A DNA stretch of 64,000 nucleotides. Source: Streptomyces avidinii. Lineage in GTDB: Bacteria > Actinomycetota > Actinomycetes > Streptomycetales > Streptomycetaceae. Of the stretch, positions 49,839-57,863 are shown piece after piece. How positions within the stretch are numbered: the first letter of the stretch is position 1; each line of letters opens with the position of its first letter. The notes beneath the pieces were generated by a model. It worked only from the letters and a program-made list of their open reading frames with translations, was not told the origin of the DNA and did not search any database. The translations under genes were made by a program, and so were the position numbers. The stretch covers positions 99,105 to 163,104 of the forward strand of contig NZ_BMVL01000018.1 in the NCBI RefSeq assembly GCF_014650695.1. Direction: 5' to 3'.

Positions 49839-50222
49839 TCAGCGGACCAGCAGGTCCAGCAGCCGCTCCACCTCCGCCGCCGGGTCGGCCGTGAGGCCGG
49901 TGTGCACCGGCCCCGGCTGCACCACGGTGCTCCGCGGCGCGATCAGCCAGCGGAACCGGCGCCCCGCGTCGTCGCCCGCCGCCTGCCCCGCGTCGGCACC
50001 GCCGCTGCACACGCCCTCGACCCCGCGCAGGGCCGCCCGTACGCCGGCCACGTCGGCCCCGGGATCCAGCGCGAGGAGCTTCGCCTCGTCGAGGTGGATG
50101 CGCGCGGCGACGTAGGTGTGCGCCCGGCAGTAGACGATCACGCCGGCGTTGAAGCACTCGCCCCGTTCCATCCGGGGCACCACGCGCACCAGCGCGTACT
50201 CGAACACGTCCCGCTTGGTCAC
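49839..50222 (-). CDS. DUF3037-family protein
   Basis: A 127-residue protein of the DUF3037 family. The conserved opening VTKRDVFEYALVRVVPRMERGECFNAGVIVYC is characteristic; the rest is alpha/beta with FRWLIAPRSTVVQPGPVHTGL. The GTG start overlaps the TGA of the upstream HipA-like gene by 4 bp (GTGA), and this gene order recurs in actinobacteria. Its biochemical role is unknown. Partnership with the HipA-like kinase, as substrate, inhibitor or regulator, is inferred from context. Confidence 0.9.
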   Translation of the reverse strand: MTKRDVFEYALVRVVPRMERGECFNAGVIVYCRAHTYVAARIHLDEAKLLALDPGADVAGVRAALRGVEGVCSGGADAGQAAGDDAGRRFRWLIAPRSTVVQPGPVHTGLTADPAAEVERLLDLLVR

Positions 50223-51067
50223 TCGTTGTCGCTCTTCTGCTTGTGGGTCTTGTGGGGCCATTCCGGCAGGTGGTCGGTGAGCCAGCCGGGAGGTCCGGCG
50301 GGCGCCTTCACCTCGGCCTCCATCGAGATCCTCTCGTGGATCGTGGCCGCACGCGGGAGCAACGCCTCCACGTAGGCGCGGCGCAGCGCGTCGGTGGAGT
50401 CGAAGCCCGGCTCGTCGACCAGCCACTCGTCGGGGACGTCGGCCGCGACCTCCGTGAGCAGCTCCTCGGTCACCAGGGGCGCGAGCGCAGCGGCCGCGGC
50501 GGCGATGTCCGGGCCCACGGGGGCCAGTACGTGATCGGAGGCGTTGTAGGGCTTGGCGGCCGCGGCGGCGGCGGTGGGCCAGTTGTGGTGCCAGATCATG
50601 GTGGCGCCGTGGTCGATGAGCCAGACGTCCCCGTGCCAGACGAGCATGTTCGGGTTGCGCCAGGACCGGTCGACGTTGTTGATGAGGGCGTCGAACCAGA
50701 CCACGCGCCCCGCCTCGACCGGGTCCACCTGGTAGGCGAGCGGATCGAAGCCGATCGAGCCGGGCAGGTAGTCCATGCCGAGGTTGAGCCCGCCGCTGGC
50801 CTTGAGCAGCTCCTGGACCTCCTGGTCGGGCTCGCCGAGCCCGATGACGGGGTCGAGCTGCATCTGCACCAGCCGCGGGACCCTCAGCCCCAGCCGCTGG
50901 GCCAGGCGACCGCAGATGACCTCGGCGACCAGGGTCTTGCGGCCCTGGCCGGCTCCGGTGAATTTCATGACGTAGGTACCGAGGTCGTCGGCCTCGACGA
51001 TTCCCGGGAGCGAGCCGCCCTCACGCAGGGGCGTGACGTAACGGGTCGCGATCACTTCGGACAGCAT
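50219..51067 (-). CDS. HipA-like kinase
   Basis: A 282-residue kinase of the HipA fold. The nucleotide-binding region holds GTYVMKFTGAGQGRKTLVAE (Lys of the N-lobe), the catalytic loop is NNVDRSWRNPNMLVW (with the Asp-Arg-x-x-x-Asn-Pro-Asn pattern), and the metal-binding DFG equivalent is LIDHGATMIW. It is shorter than classic HipA (about 440 residues) and lacks the N-terminal subdomain. No HipB-type antitoxin is adjacent; the coupled gene is DUF3037. TAACCT (51074-51079) is six bases before the ATG, so translation is probably leaderless. Confidence 0.9.
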   Translation of the reverse strand: MLSEVIATRYVTPLREGGSLPGIVEADDLGTYVMKFTGAGQGRKTLVAEVICGRLAQRLGLRVPRLVQMQLDPVIGLGEPDQEVQELLKASGGLNLGMDYLPGSIGFDPLAYQVDPVEAGRVVWFDALINNVDRSWRNPNMLVWHGDVWLIDHGATMIWHHNWPTAAAAAAKPYNASDHVLAPVGPDIAAAAAALAPLVTEELLTEVAADVPDEWLVDEPGFDSTDALRRAYVEALLPRAATIHERISMEAEVKAPAGPPGWLTDHLPEWPHKTHKQKSDNE

Positions 51068-51073
51068 CCGCCC

Positions 51074-51079
51074 AGGTTA
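51074..51079 (-). promoter_or_regulatory. -10 box of a leaderless promoter for the HipA-like operon
   Basis: TAACCT on the minus strand lies six bases before the ATG at 51067, inside the 18-bp gap after the upstream hydrolase gene. This would make the kinase pair separately transcribed. Confidence 0.45.
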
Positions 51080-51085
51080 CGGGGG

Positions 51086-51700
51086 TCAGGTCGCGGGAGC
51101 CCACTGCATTAGCAGTTCCTCGGCCGTGGTGACGGACGCCACCAGCGCGAGGGAGTTGCGGATCACCTCGGCGGTGCAGGAGGCGGGCACCCCGGCGATG
51201 GCGTCGGCGGGAACCACCACCCGGTAACCGAGGTTGACGGCGTCGAAGACGGTGTTCGGGATGGCGATGTTCGAGGAGACCCCGGTGACGACGAGGGTGC
51301 GGATGCCGAGATTGCGCAACAGGGCGTCCAGGTCGGTGCCGGCCATCGGGGAGAGGCCGTGCAGCCTGCGCACCACCAGGTCCTGCTCGGCCACCGTGAT
51401 GGGGGCGGCGACCTGCACCGCGGGGCTCCCGGTCAGCTGGCGCACCGGCAGCCTTTCGGCGGCCCGGAACAGCCGTGCGTTGGCGTTGGCCCCGCGTCCG
51501 TCCGGCCGCCGTTCGGCGACCGCGTGCAGCACCTGTACGCCGGCCCCGCGCGCGGCGTCCACCAGCGCGGCCACCCGCGCCAGCATCCCGGAGTCCCGGG
51601 CCTCCTTCGCGAGCTCGGGCAGCGCGCTCTCCTCGCCCACGACACCGTTCTGGCACTCGACGGTGAGCAGCGCGGTGGTGGCGGGATCGAGATCCGGCAT
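51086..51700 (-). CDS. Isochorismatase-fold protein lacking the usual catalytic residues
   Basis: A 204-residue cysteine-hydrolase (isochorismatase) fold protein. The fold is clear (LLTVECQNGVVG, SPMAGTDLDALLRNLGIRTLVVTGVSSNIAIPNTVFDAVNLGY). The catalytic triad appears replaced: the first Asp (usually V-D-x-Q-N) is Glu in VECQN, the Lys position reads Arg in VVRRLHG, and the nucleophile Cys (usually TNVCV) is Ala in SNIAIP. It is therefore probably not a normal amidase; it may bind a ligand or use a different chemistry. GGGGGAG stands six bases before the ATG. It ends 18 bp before the HipA-like gene on the same strand. Confidence 0.85.
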   Translation of the reverse strand: MPDLDPATTALLTVECQNGVVGEESALPELAKEARDSGMLARVAALVDAARGAGVQVLHAVAERRPDGRGANANARLFRAAERLPVRQLTGSPAVQVAAPITVAEQDLVVRRLHGLSPMAGTDLDALLRNLGIRTLVVTGVSSNIAIPNTVFDAVNLGYRVVVPADAIAGVPASCTAEVIRNSLALVASVTTAEELLMQWAPAT

Positions 51701-51776
51701 GGCTCCCCCTGGCGTGGCGACGGAAGAGCCCTCATGATTCCTGACACACAGTCAGATGTGAAGGGGCGCGGGACGG

Positions 51777-52235
51777 ATGGACGAGACTCAGCGGCGGGGC
51801 CGCCGCATCATGATGAGCGATACGGAAGTGGACGCGTTCCTGCGCGAGCAGCGGACCTGCCGGGTGGCGACGGTCTCCCCCGACGGACGCCCGCACGTGG
51901 GCGCCCTGTGGTTCGCGTGGGACGGCAGCTCGCTGTGGCTGTACTCGATCACGCGCAGCCGGCGCTGGTCCGATCTGCGGGGGGACCCGCGGATCTCCGT
52001 GGTCGTGGACGCGGGCGAGTCGTACGACGAGCTGCGCGGCGTGGAGCTGTCCGGCAGCGCCGTCTTCGTGGGCGAGGCCCCGCGCACGGGCGAGCCGTGC
52101 CCCGAACTGGCCGAGGCCGAACGGATCTTCCCGGTCAAGAACTTCGGGATCGAGGAGATGCCGCACGACGGCCGGCACGCCTGGATCCGCCTCACGCCCG
52201 AGTCGGTGGTCTCCTGGGACTTCCGCAAGCTGTAG
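51777..52235 (+). CDS. Pyridoxamine-5'-phosphate-oxidase-family (PPOX) protein
   Basis: A 152-residue split-barrel flavin or F420-binding protein. The strand pattern RTCRVATVSPDGRPHVGALWFAW and SLWLYSITRSRRWSDLRGDPRISVVVDAG is the PPOX/F420-dependent signature seen in many actinobacterial TIGR-type families. It may reduce small molecules with F420H2, which Streptomyces makes. It diverges from the isochorismatase-like gene. The ATG at 51777 has a G-rich stretch upstream. Confidence 0.88.
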   Translation: MDETQRRGRRIMMSDTEVDAFLREQRTCRVATVSPDGRPHVGALWFAWDGSSLWLYSITRSRRWSDLRGDPRISVVVDAGESYDELRGVELSGSAVFVGEAPRTGEPCPELAEAERIFPVKNFGIEEMPHDGRHAWIRLTPESVVSWDFRKL

Positions 52236-52318
52236 AGCGCGCGAGCACGACGGGACCGGGACGGGGAAGGACCGGGACGGGGACGCGGACGGGGCTCGTG
52301 CGGGGCTCGTAGGGGCGG

Positions 52319-53239
52319 TCAGCGGAGCCCGGCCGCCGCCTGCCGCAGGCTGTCGACCGCGGCCCGGATGGAGGGCCGCCGGTCGGCGTCCGCACGCCAG
52401 ACCGCGTACACATGGCGGCGAACGCTGTCGCAGACGGGCAGCAGCCGCACCCCCGGCGGCACCGGACCGCGCCCCAGCTTCGGCGCCACGCACACGCCGA
52501 GCCCGGCCTCCACGAAGGCCAGCTGGGTGTGGTGCTCCTCGGCGATGTGGGCGATGCGCGGCTCGATGCCCGTACCGCGCAGCGTGAAGACCAGCCACTC
52601 GTGGCAGAACTGCCCCTCGTTCCAGGAGATCCAGTCGTCCTCCCCGAACTCGGCGAGGGAGATTCCGGAGGGAGCGGCGCTCCCCGTCCGGTCGGCCAGC
52701 CGGTGGCCGGCCGGGACCGCGATGTCGACGGTGTCGTCGAGGAGGTGGGTCCGGGTGAGTTCGGCGGGCACCGGCATCCGCTTGTTGTGCCAGTCGATCG
52801 CCAGCGCCAGGTCGAGGTCCCCACGGACGACGGCCGCCATGCTCTCCTCGGGCTCCTGCTCGCGCACCCGGACGCGCAGCTCGGGATGTCCGGTGCGGAG
52901 CGCCGCCAAGGCCTGCGGCAGCAGACCGCGCATGGCGGTCGGGAAGGCACCGATCCGCAACTCGCCCACTGCGCAGCCCCGCTGGGCCTCGACGTCGGCC
53001 TGGGCGAGCTCCACCTGGGAGATGATCCGGGCGGCGTGATCGGCGAGCAGCCGCCCGGCGTCGGTGAGCCTGACCCCGCGCCCGTTCCTGGCCAGCAGCG
53101 GCTGGCCGACCTCGCGCTCCAGCTTGGCCATCTGCTGGGACACGGCGGAGGTGGTGACGTGGAGGCCGTCGGCCGCACCGCTGACCGAGCCGTGGCGGGC
53201 GAGGGCGTCGAGGGTGCGCAGGCGCTCCAGGTTCAACAT
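52319..53239 (-). CDS. LysR-family transcriptional regulator
   Basis: A 306-residue LysR-type regulator. The N-terminal winged helix (about residues 1-60, LERLRTLDALARHGSVSGAADGLHVTTSAVSQQMAKLE) precedes the periplasmic-binding-like effector domain (90-290). The ATG is preceded by TAGCAT (53247-53252) at seven bases, so the mRNA may be leaderless. It diverges from an EamA transporter 75 bp away, the typical arrangement in which a LysR protein controls the divergent gene and itself. Confidence 0.92.
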   Translation of the reverse strand: MLNLERLRTLDALARHGSVSGAADGLHVTTSAVSQQMAKLEREVGQPLLARNGRGVRLTDAGRLLADHAARIISQVELAQADVEAQRGCAVGELRIGAFPTAMRGLLPQALAALRTGHPELRVRVREQEPEESMAAVVRGDLDLALAIDWHNKRMPVPAELTRTHLLDDTVDIAVPAGHRLADRTGSAAPSGISLAEFGEDDWISWNEGQFCHEWLVFTLRGTGIEPRIAHIAEEHHTQLAFVEAGLGVCVAPKLGRGPVPPGVRLLPVCDSVRRHVYAVWRADADRRPSIRAAVDSLRQAAAGLR

Positions 53240-53277
53240 GTAAGCAATGCTACGGCGTCACTCGGAGAAACTCTCGC

Positions 53278-53306
53278 TTGTCCTACGAAGTTGATACGAG
53301 CAGAGT
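53278..53306 (+). promoter_or_regulatory. Promoter of the EamA gene facing the LysR gene
   Basis: -35 TTGTCC (53278-53283) and -10 CAGAGT (53301-53306) are 17 bp apart, and the -10 lies seven bases before the ATG at 53314. The divergent LysR -10 TAGCAT is at 53247-53252, so the regulator could cover both. Confidence 0.5.
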
Positions 53307-53313
53307 AAGCGGC

Positions 53314-54351
53314 ATGAGCGCACCGACCACCCCGGGGCCGGCCGTCCCGGCCTCCGCCCCGACCACACCGACGACCGCCACGGCCACCGGCACGACCACG
53401 CCCACGACCACGCCCACGCCCACGCCCACGGCCACTGCCGCCCCGACCCGGCTCCACCGGGGCGGCCTCCTCGACTGGCGGGTCCGGTTCGCGATCCTCT
53501 CCGTCATCTGGGGCTTCAGCTTCCTCCTGATCAAGGTCGGCACGGAGGCCTACGCGCCCTTCCAGGTGGCACTGGGACGGGTCCTGTTCGGCGCGCTCGC
53601 CCTGTTCACCGTGCTGCTGGTCCGCCGCGAACCGCTCCCGCGAGGGCTGCGCACCTGGGGCCACCTGAGCGTGGCGGCGCTCCTGCTCAACACCGCTCCC
53701 TTCTCGCTCTTCGCGTACGCGGAGCTGAGCATCCCCTCCAGCCTGGCCGGCATCTGCAACGCCACCTCGCCGCTGTGGGGCATGGCGCTGTCCCTGGTCG
53801 CGCTGTCCGAGGACCGCCCGACCCGTCGCCGCTTCGCCGGGCTGGGCCTGGGCTTCCTCGGCGTGCTCACCGTGCTCGGCGCCTGGCAGGGCTTCTCCGG
53901 CGTCGACGCCAAGGGCACCGCCTTCGCCCTGCTGGCCTCGCTCTGCTACCCCATCGGCTGGATCTACGTCCGCCGCACGCTGGCCGGGGCCCCGGGCTCG
54001 CCGGTGGCCCTGACCGGCGGCCAGCTCATGGTCTCCACGCTCCAGCTCGCGCTCGTCAGCGCCCTGTTCACCTCGGCGCCGAGCTCCTTCCCGCTCTGGC
54101 CGACCCTGTCGGTGATCGCGCTGGGCGCCCTCGGCACGGGCATGGCGCTGCAGATGCAGTACGGGCTGGTGACGGAGGTCGGCCCGACCACCGCCCAGAT
54201 GGTCACCTACTTCATCCCGGTCATCGCCACCACGGCGGGCGTCCTGGTCCTCGGCGAGCAGCTCCACTGGAACACCCCCGTCGGCGCCGCGATCGTGCTG
54301 GCCGGCGCGGCCCTCACCCAGACCCTACCCGGGGCCCGCAGGCCCGCCTGA
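53314..54351 (+). CDS. EamA-family (DMT) transporter with Thr/Pro-rich N-terminus
   Basis: A 345-residue exporter with two EamA repeats (about residues 55-335, VRFAILSVIWGFSFLLIKVG and VIATTAGVLVLGEQLHW). Before the first helix is a 45-residue Thr/Pro/Ala-rich tail built from ACGCCC/ACGACC repeats at DNA level (53391-53430), probably disordered and possibly length-variable. The ATG at 53314 follows a leaderless-type promoter; a 12-codon upstream extension crosses that promoter. It is divergent from the LysR gene, which likely controls it. Confidence 0.88.
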   Translation: MSAPTTPGPAVPASAPTTPTTATATGTTTPTTTPTPTPTATAAPTRLHRGGLLDWRVRFAILSVIWGFSFLLIKVGTEAYAPFQVALGRVLFGALALFTVLLVRREPLPRGLRTWGHLSVAALLLNTAPFSLFAYAELSIPSSLAGICNATSPLWGMALSLVALSEDRPTRRRFAGLGLGFLGVLTVLGAWQGFSGVDAKGTAFALLASLCYPIGWIYVRRTLAGAPGSPVALTGGQLMVSTLQLALVSALFTSAPSSFPLWPTLSVIALGALGTGMALQMQYGLVTEVGPTTAQMVTYFIPVIATTAGVLVLGEQLHWNTPVGAAIVLAGAALTQTLPGARRPA

Positions 54352-54395
54352 CCTGCCCTGACCTGCCCTGACCTGCCCTGCCCTGCCCTGCCCTG
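54351..54395. repeat. ACCTGCCCTG and CCCTG tandem repeats
   Basis: Three copies of the 10-bp unit ACCTGCCCTG are followed by three copies of CCCTG, right at the stop of the EamA gene. Simple-sequence expansion with no evident function. Confidence 0.9.
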
Positions 54396-54435
54396 ACAGC
54401 CTCCGGGTGGTCATCACGACGCCCGGGGGCCTCTC

Positions 54436-54807
54436 TTGGGCCCGGCCGTCGTCCTGCTGACCGCCGGACCCACCGCTTTCCTCGAAGGCAGCCGGTTCGC
54501 ACTGAACATGCGCGGCGCCGCCCGTGCGCCGGAGCGCCGGGCGGCCGCCGACGCCGAGCTCTCGATGCACGCCCGAGGGCTCGACCCGGCCCGCCGGGTC
54601 GCCCCGGCGTTCTTCTACTGCTTCCTGGGCTCGGTGTGCGCCCTGTCCGGGGCCCGGGCCGGGCCCGCGGTCGGCCGTCAGTCGTACCGCACGCCCGCCG
54701 CCCCCACGCTGGCCGCCGCGGCCACCGCGTCCGCCAGGCCGGGCACCTCGGCGACCGACAGCTGCGAGACCGTCAGCCGGATCCCCGGCGCCGCCTCGAC
54801 GCGGTAG
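54436..54807 (+). CDS. Possible truncated small membrane protein (low confidence)
   Basis: A frame opening at a TTG reads GPAVVLLTAGPTAFLEGSRFALNMRGAARAPERR and, further on, VAPAFFYCFLGSVCALSG. Two hydrophobic stretches around a charged loop look like a small membrane protein that has lost its N-terminal start, and its last third overlaps the end of the MocR gene. Codon bias is weaker than in neighbours. It may be a decaying gene or chance. Otherwise the region 54396-54677 holds nothing I recognise. Confidence 0.3.
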   Translation: MGPAVVLLTAGPTAFLEGSRFALNMRGAARAPERRAAADAELSMHARGLDPARRVAPAFFYCFLGSVCALSGARAGPAVGRQSYRTPAAPTLAAAATASARPGTSATDSCETVSRIPGAASTR

Positions 54808-56012
54808 ACGGCTCCGGGGGACACCGCCCATCCGGCGGCGAGCAGCCTGGACACCACCACCGTCTCGTCGACCACCGGCACCCAGACGTTCAGACCGCTG
54901 CGCCCGTGCGCCGCGATCCCCCCCTCCCGCAGCGCCTCGACCAGCGCGTCGCGCCGCTGTCCGTACGAGCGGGCCACCGCAGTCCGGTCCACCGCCCCCG
55001 AGGTCCACAGCTCCACCACCGCGTACTGGATGATCCGGCTCACCCAGCCCGGCCCCAGCCGCTGGCGGCCCCGCAGCCGGTCCAGCGTGACCGCGTCGCC
55101 GGTCAGCACCGCGAGCCGCAGGTCCGGCCCGTACGCCTTCGCCGTCGACCGGACCAGCACCCAGTGCCGGGTGACCCCTCCCAGCGGGTGCAACGGCAGG
55201 TCGACGATCCCGTTCCCGTGGTCGTCCTCGATCAGCAGCACCTCGGGGTGCTGCGCCAGCAGGGCCCGCAGCTCCCGCGCCCGCTCGGCGCCCACCGCGG
55301 CTCCGGTCGGGTTCTGCGCCCGCGCGGTCACGATCAGCGCCCGCGCCCCGGCGGCCAGCGCCCGGGCCACGGCGTCGACCCGCGGCCCGTCGTCGTCCAC
55401 GGCCACCGGCAGCACGCGCAGCCCGAGCGCCGGGACCAGGTCCAGCGCCCCGCCCCACCCCGGATCCTCCACGGCCACCGCGTCGCCCGCCCGCAGGTGG
55501 GCGGCGAGCACCCGTTCGATCCCGTCCAGCGCGCCCGAGGTGACCGCCACCGGACCCGGTGGCACCCCGTCCGCGTCGAGGTCGGCCCGGGCCAGCCGGG
55601 CGAGCTCGGGGGCGACCGGGCCGGCTCCGTAGAGGGTCGGCGCCTGCGCGTACCGTCGCGCGGCCGCCGCCAGCGGTCCGTCGAGCGAGGGGAGCAGCGA
55701 CACGTCCGGATTGCCCTCGGCGAGGTCCCGCACTCCCTCCGGAACCACCATCCGCAGCGCGTCCCGCGGCGTGCTCGATGGGCGGGACCGCACCCGGCTG
55801 CCGCGCCGTCCGTCCGTTTCGATGACCCCGCGCTCGCGCAGGGTCCGGTAGGCGGCGGCCACGGTGTTGGGGTTCACCCCCAGATCGCCCGCCAGCTCCC
55901 GCATGGGCGGCAGCAGCGAACCAGGCGGGAGCGCACCCGAAGCCACGCCCGCCTCCACTCCGGCGGCGATATCCGCTGCGCGGCGCCCCGTGATTCGATA
56001 GTCTCCTAGCAC
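54678..56012 (-). CDS. MocR-type GntR regulator with aminotransferase domain
   Basis: A 444-residue PLP-dependent regulator. The GntR winged helix (about residues 8-75, ALPPGSLLPPMRELAGDLGVNPNTVAAAYRTLRERG) is fused to a class-I aminotransferase fold (95-435). PLP residues include NPTG (in RAQNPTGAAV), EDDHGN and the Schiff-base lysine in VRSTAKAYGPDLRLAV. MocR proteins such as PdxR sense PLP or amino acids and regulate vitamin-B6 or amino-acid genes. It diverges from a PPOX protein across a perfect palindrome, its likely operator. CATACT seven bases before the GTG suggests leaderless translation. Confidence 0.92.
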   Translation of the reverse strand: MLGDYRITGRRAADIAAGVEAGVASGALPPGSLLPPMRELAGDLGVNPNTVAAAYRTLRERGVIETDGRRGSRVRSRPSSTPRDALRMVVPEGVRDLAEGNPDVSLLPSLDGPLAAAARRYAQAPTLYGAGPVAPELARLARADLDADGVPPGPVAVTSGALDGIERVLAAHLRAGDAVAVEDPGWGGALDLVPALGLRVLPVAVDDDGPRVDAVARALAAGARALIVTARAQNPTGAAVGAERARELRALLAQHPEVLLIEDDHGNGIVDLPLHPLGGVTRHWVLVRSTAKAYGPDLRLAVLTGDAVTLDRLRGRQRLGPGWVSRIIQYAVVELWTSGAVDRTAVARSYGQRRDALVEALREGGIAAHGRSGLNVWVPVVDETVVVSRLLAAGWAVSPGAVYRVEAAPGIRLTVSQLSVAEVPGLADAVAAAASVGAAGVRYD

Positions 56013-56035
56013 AAACCCTAGTATGCACTAGTGCA
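56006..56035. promoter_or_regulatory. Palindromic operator between MocR and PPOX genes
   Basis: TGCACTAGTGCA (56024-56035) is a perfect 12-bp palindrome. The rare tetranucleotide CTAG occurs three times in 30 bp (56006, 56018, 56028). The site overlaps the probable transcription starts of both divergent genes; TAGTAT (56019-56024) could be the plus-strand -10. A MocR dimer commonly binds two direct or inverted half-sites like these. Confidence 0.65.
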
Positions 56036-56047
56036 ATGGAGTCGACC

Positions 56048-56764
56048 ATGACCGCCACGCCTGCCACGGAAACGCCGGGGTCGACGGAAGGGACCGAGAG
56101 GCCCGAGTCGACCGGAAGCTACGAGCCCACCGACCTCACCGTCCCCAGCCGCTCCCGCGACCGGGCGCGCTACGACCGCAAGACGGTGCACTCGATACTC
56201 GACGCGGCCTACATCTGCCACCTCGGCTTCGTCCGCGACGGCGCACCCGTGGTCCTGCCCACGCTGTTCGCCCGGGTCGGCGAATCGCTCTACATGCACG
56301 GCTCCACCGGATCCCGGCCGCTGCTCGCGGCCGGCCGCACGGACCCGGGGCTCCAGGTCTGCGTCACCGTGACCCACGTCGACGGACTGGTCCTGGCCCG
56401 CTCGGCCTTCCACCACTCGCTCAACTACCGCTCGGTGGTCGTGCACGGCACCGCCCACCAGGTCACCGACGAGGCCGAGTGCCGGACGGCGCTGGACGCC
56501 ATGGTCGACTCGGTCGCCCCGGGCCGCTCCGCCGACGTCCGGCCCGCCAACGCCAAGGAGCTCGCCGCCACCGCGGTGATCCGCGTGGACCTGACCGAGG
56601 TGTCCGCCAAGATCCGCAGCGGCCCGGTGAGCGACGATGCCGAGGACCTGGGCCTGCCCCACTGGGCGGGCGTGATCCCGGTGGCCCCGGTGTACGGAAC
56701 CCCGGTGCCCGCCGCGGACCTGGAGCCCGGCATCGCCCTTCCGGACTACCTCGCCGCGCTCTGA
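56048..56764 (+). CDS. PPOX-family (pyridoxamine-phosphate-oxidase-like) protein
   Basis: A 238-residue split-barrel protein of the 'pyridoxamine 5'-phosphate oxidase family' with an extended C-terminus. AAYICHLGFVRDGAPVVLPTLFARVGESLYMHGSTGSR is the cofactor-binding core and RSAFHHSLNYRSVVVHG the conserved substrate region. It may use flavin or F420. GGAG six bases before the ATG at 56048 favours this start over the ATG at 56036. Because its divergent regulator is a PLP-binding MocR, a role in B6 metabolism is plausible but unproven. Confidence 0.87.
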   Translation: MTATPATETPGSTEGTERPESTGSYEPTDLTVPSRSRDRARYDRKTVHSILDAAYICHLGFVRDGAPVVLPTLFARVGESLYMHGSTGSRPLLAAGRTDPGLQVCVTVTHVDGLVLARSAFHHSLNYRSVVVHGTAHQVTDEAECRTALDAMVDSVAPGRSADVRPANAKELAATAVIRVDLTEVSAKIRSGPVSDDAEDLGLPHWAGVIPVAPVYGTPVPAADLEPGIALPDYLAAL

Positions 56765-57714
56765 GGAGTCCGCCGCCCGGGGGTGGGCGCCGCGCTCACC
56801 GGCTGCCGGGACTCCGCCGCGATGAGCGCGCCCACCGCCGTCAGCAGCAGTACGGTGCCCAGCACCACGGCGCCGGTCAGCCGCTCCCCGAGGACCAGGA
56901 CCGCGATGACCGCCGCGCTCACCGGCTCGATCAGCATGATCACCGACACGGTCGCGGCCCGAACGGCGGCGGCCCCGGTGAAGTAGAGCGCGTACGCCAG
57001 CGCCGTCGGCACGGTGGCCACGTACACCAGCAGCCACAGCACCCGGCCGAGATCGGCGGTGTGCGGCAGCAGCCCCTCCACCGCCGCGAGCGGCAGCAGG
57101 CACACCGTGCCCACCGCGACCGACCAGGCGGTGGTCACCAGCGGGTCACCGCCGGCCACGCGCTGCCCGAGCCAGCGGGCCCGCAGGGTCATCCCCGCGT
57201 ACCCCGCGGCCGACAGCAGCGCCCAGCCGACACCGAGCGGGCGCACCTCACCGCCGCCGCTGCCCAGTACGAGTACCGCCAGACCGGCCAGCGCTCCGAC
57301 GACGGCGACCGCGCCGCCGAGGCCGAGCCGCTCGCCCATCCAGGAGCGGGCGCCCAGCGCGATGATCACGGGCCCGGCGCCGAGGGTGACCACGGTGCCC
57401 ACGGCGAGACCGGTGTCGCGCACCGCGGCGAAGTACGCGGCCTGGAAGACCGTGAACAGCAGCCCGGTCACGATCAGCGAGCCCATCGAGGGCCGCACCC
57501 GGGACGGGCCGGGGCGGGACCGGGACCCGCGTACGGCGAGCACGGCGAGCAGCACCGCGAGCCCGCCCGCGCACCGCCAGAAGGACAGGGCGAGCGGGCC
57601 GAGGTCACTGGCCAGGAAGAGGAGGGAGGCGGCCGCCCCGGCGGTGCCCCAGGCGGCTCCGGCGACGACGAGGTACAGCAGACTGCGCCCGGCAGCGGGC
57701 GAATGGTTCGACAC
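56746..57714 (-). CDS. EamA-family (DMT) transporter
   Basis: A 322-residue exporter with ten predicted helices in two EamA repeats (SLLYLVVAGAAWGTAGAAAS and ATVSVIMLIEPVSAAVIAVLVLGERLTG, followed by a short tail with SRQPVSAAPTPG). The GTG at 57714 has GGAGA upstream; the long upstream frame is rejected. It converges with the PPOX gene (18 bp overlap) and is read in the same direction as the next EamA gene, across a hairpin and a short leader frame. The substrate is unknown. Confidence 0.87.
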   Translation of the reverse strand: MSNHSPAAGRSLLYLVVAGAAWGTAGAAASLLFLASDLGPLALSFWRCAGGLAVLLAVLAVRGSRSRPGPSRVRPSMGSLIVTGLLFTVFQAAYFAAVRDTGLAVGTVVTLGAGPVIIALGARSWMGERLGLGGAVAVVGALAGLAVLVLGSGGGEVRPLGVGWALLSAAGYAGMTLRARWLGQRVAGGDPLVTTAWSVAVGTVCLLPLAAVEGLLPHTADLGRVLWLLVYVATVPTALAYALYFTGAAAVRAATVSVIMLIEPVSAAVIAVLVLGERLTGAVVLGTVLLLTAVGALIAAESRQPVSAAPTPGRRTPQSAAR

Positions 57715-57806
57715 GAGATGTCTCCGCGCATGCGTGAAGGATGAAAGAAGCAGGTCATCGCTTCGCGGGCAGCGGGGGCTCCCCGGCCGGGTACCTGACG
57801 TGGTGG

Positions 57807-57827
57807 CGCCGCCCGCGCTAGGCGGCG
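57807..57827 (-). terminator. Hairpin between the two EamA genes
   Basis: CGCCGCC (57807-57813) pairs with GGCGGCG (57821-57827). It lies 36 bp past the end of the upstream EamA gene and inside the leader of the next one, so it could end the first transcript or act as an attenuator. Confidence 0.5.
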
Positions 57828-57853
57828 GGAGGCGGAAGCACGGTGGAATGCAT
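57818..57853 (-). CDS. Short leader-type reading frame (11 codons)
   Basis: MHSTVLPPPAA runs from an ATG to a TAG that falls inside the hairpin loop at 57807-57827. Its position between two EamA genes and just before a hairpin recalls leader peptides that control attenuation. Three consecutive proline codons could slow a ribosome there. This is speculative; no ribosome-binding site stands out. Confidence 0.3.
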   Translation of the reverse strand: MHSTVLPPPAA

Positions 57854-57863
57854 GATCGCCACC

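Noticed and set aside
50219..51067. Classic HipBA toxin-antitoxin system
   Set aside because: No HipB-like DNA-binding partner exists beside the kinase, and the kinase is shorter than HipA. The pair with DUF3037 is a different arrangement.
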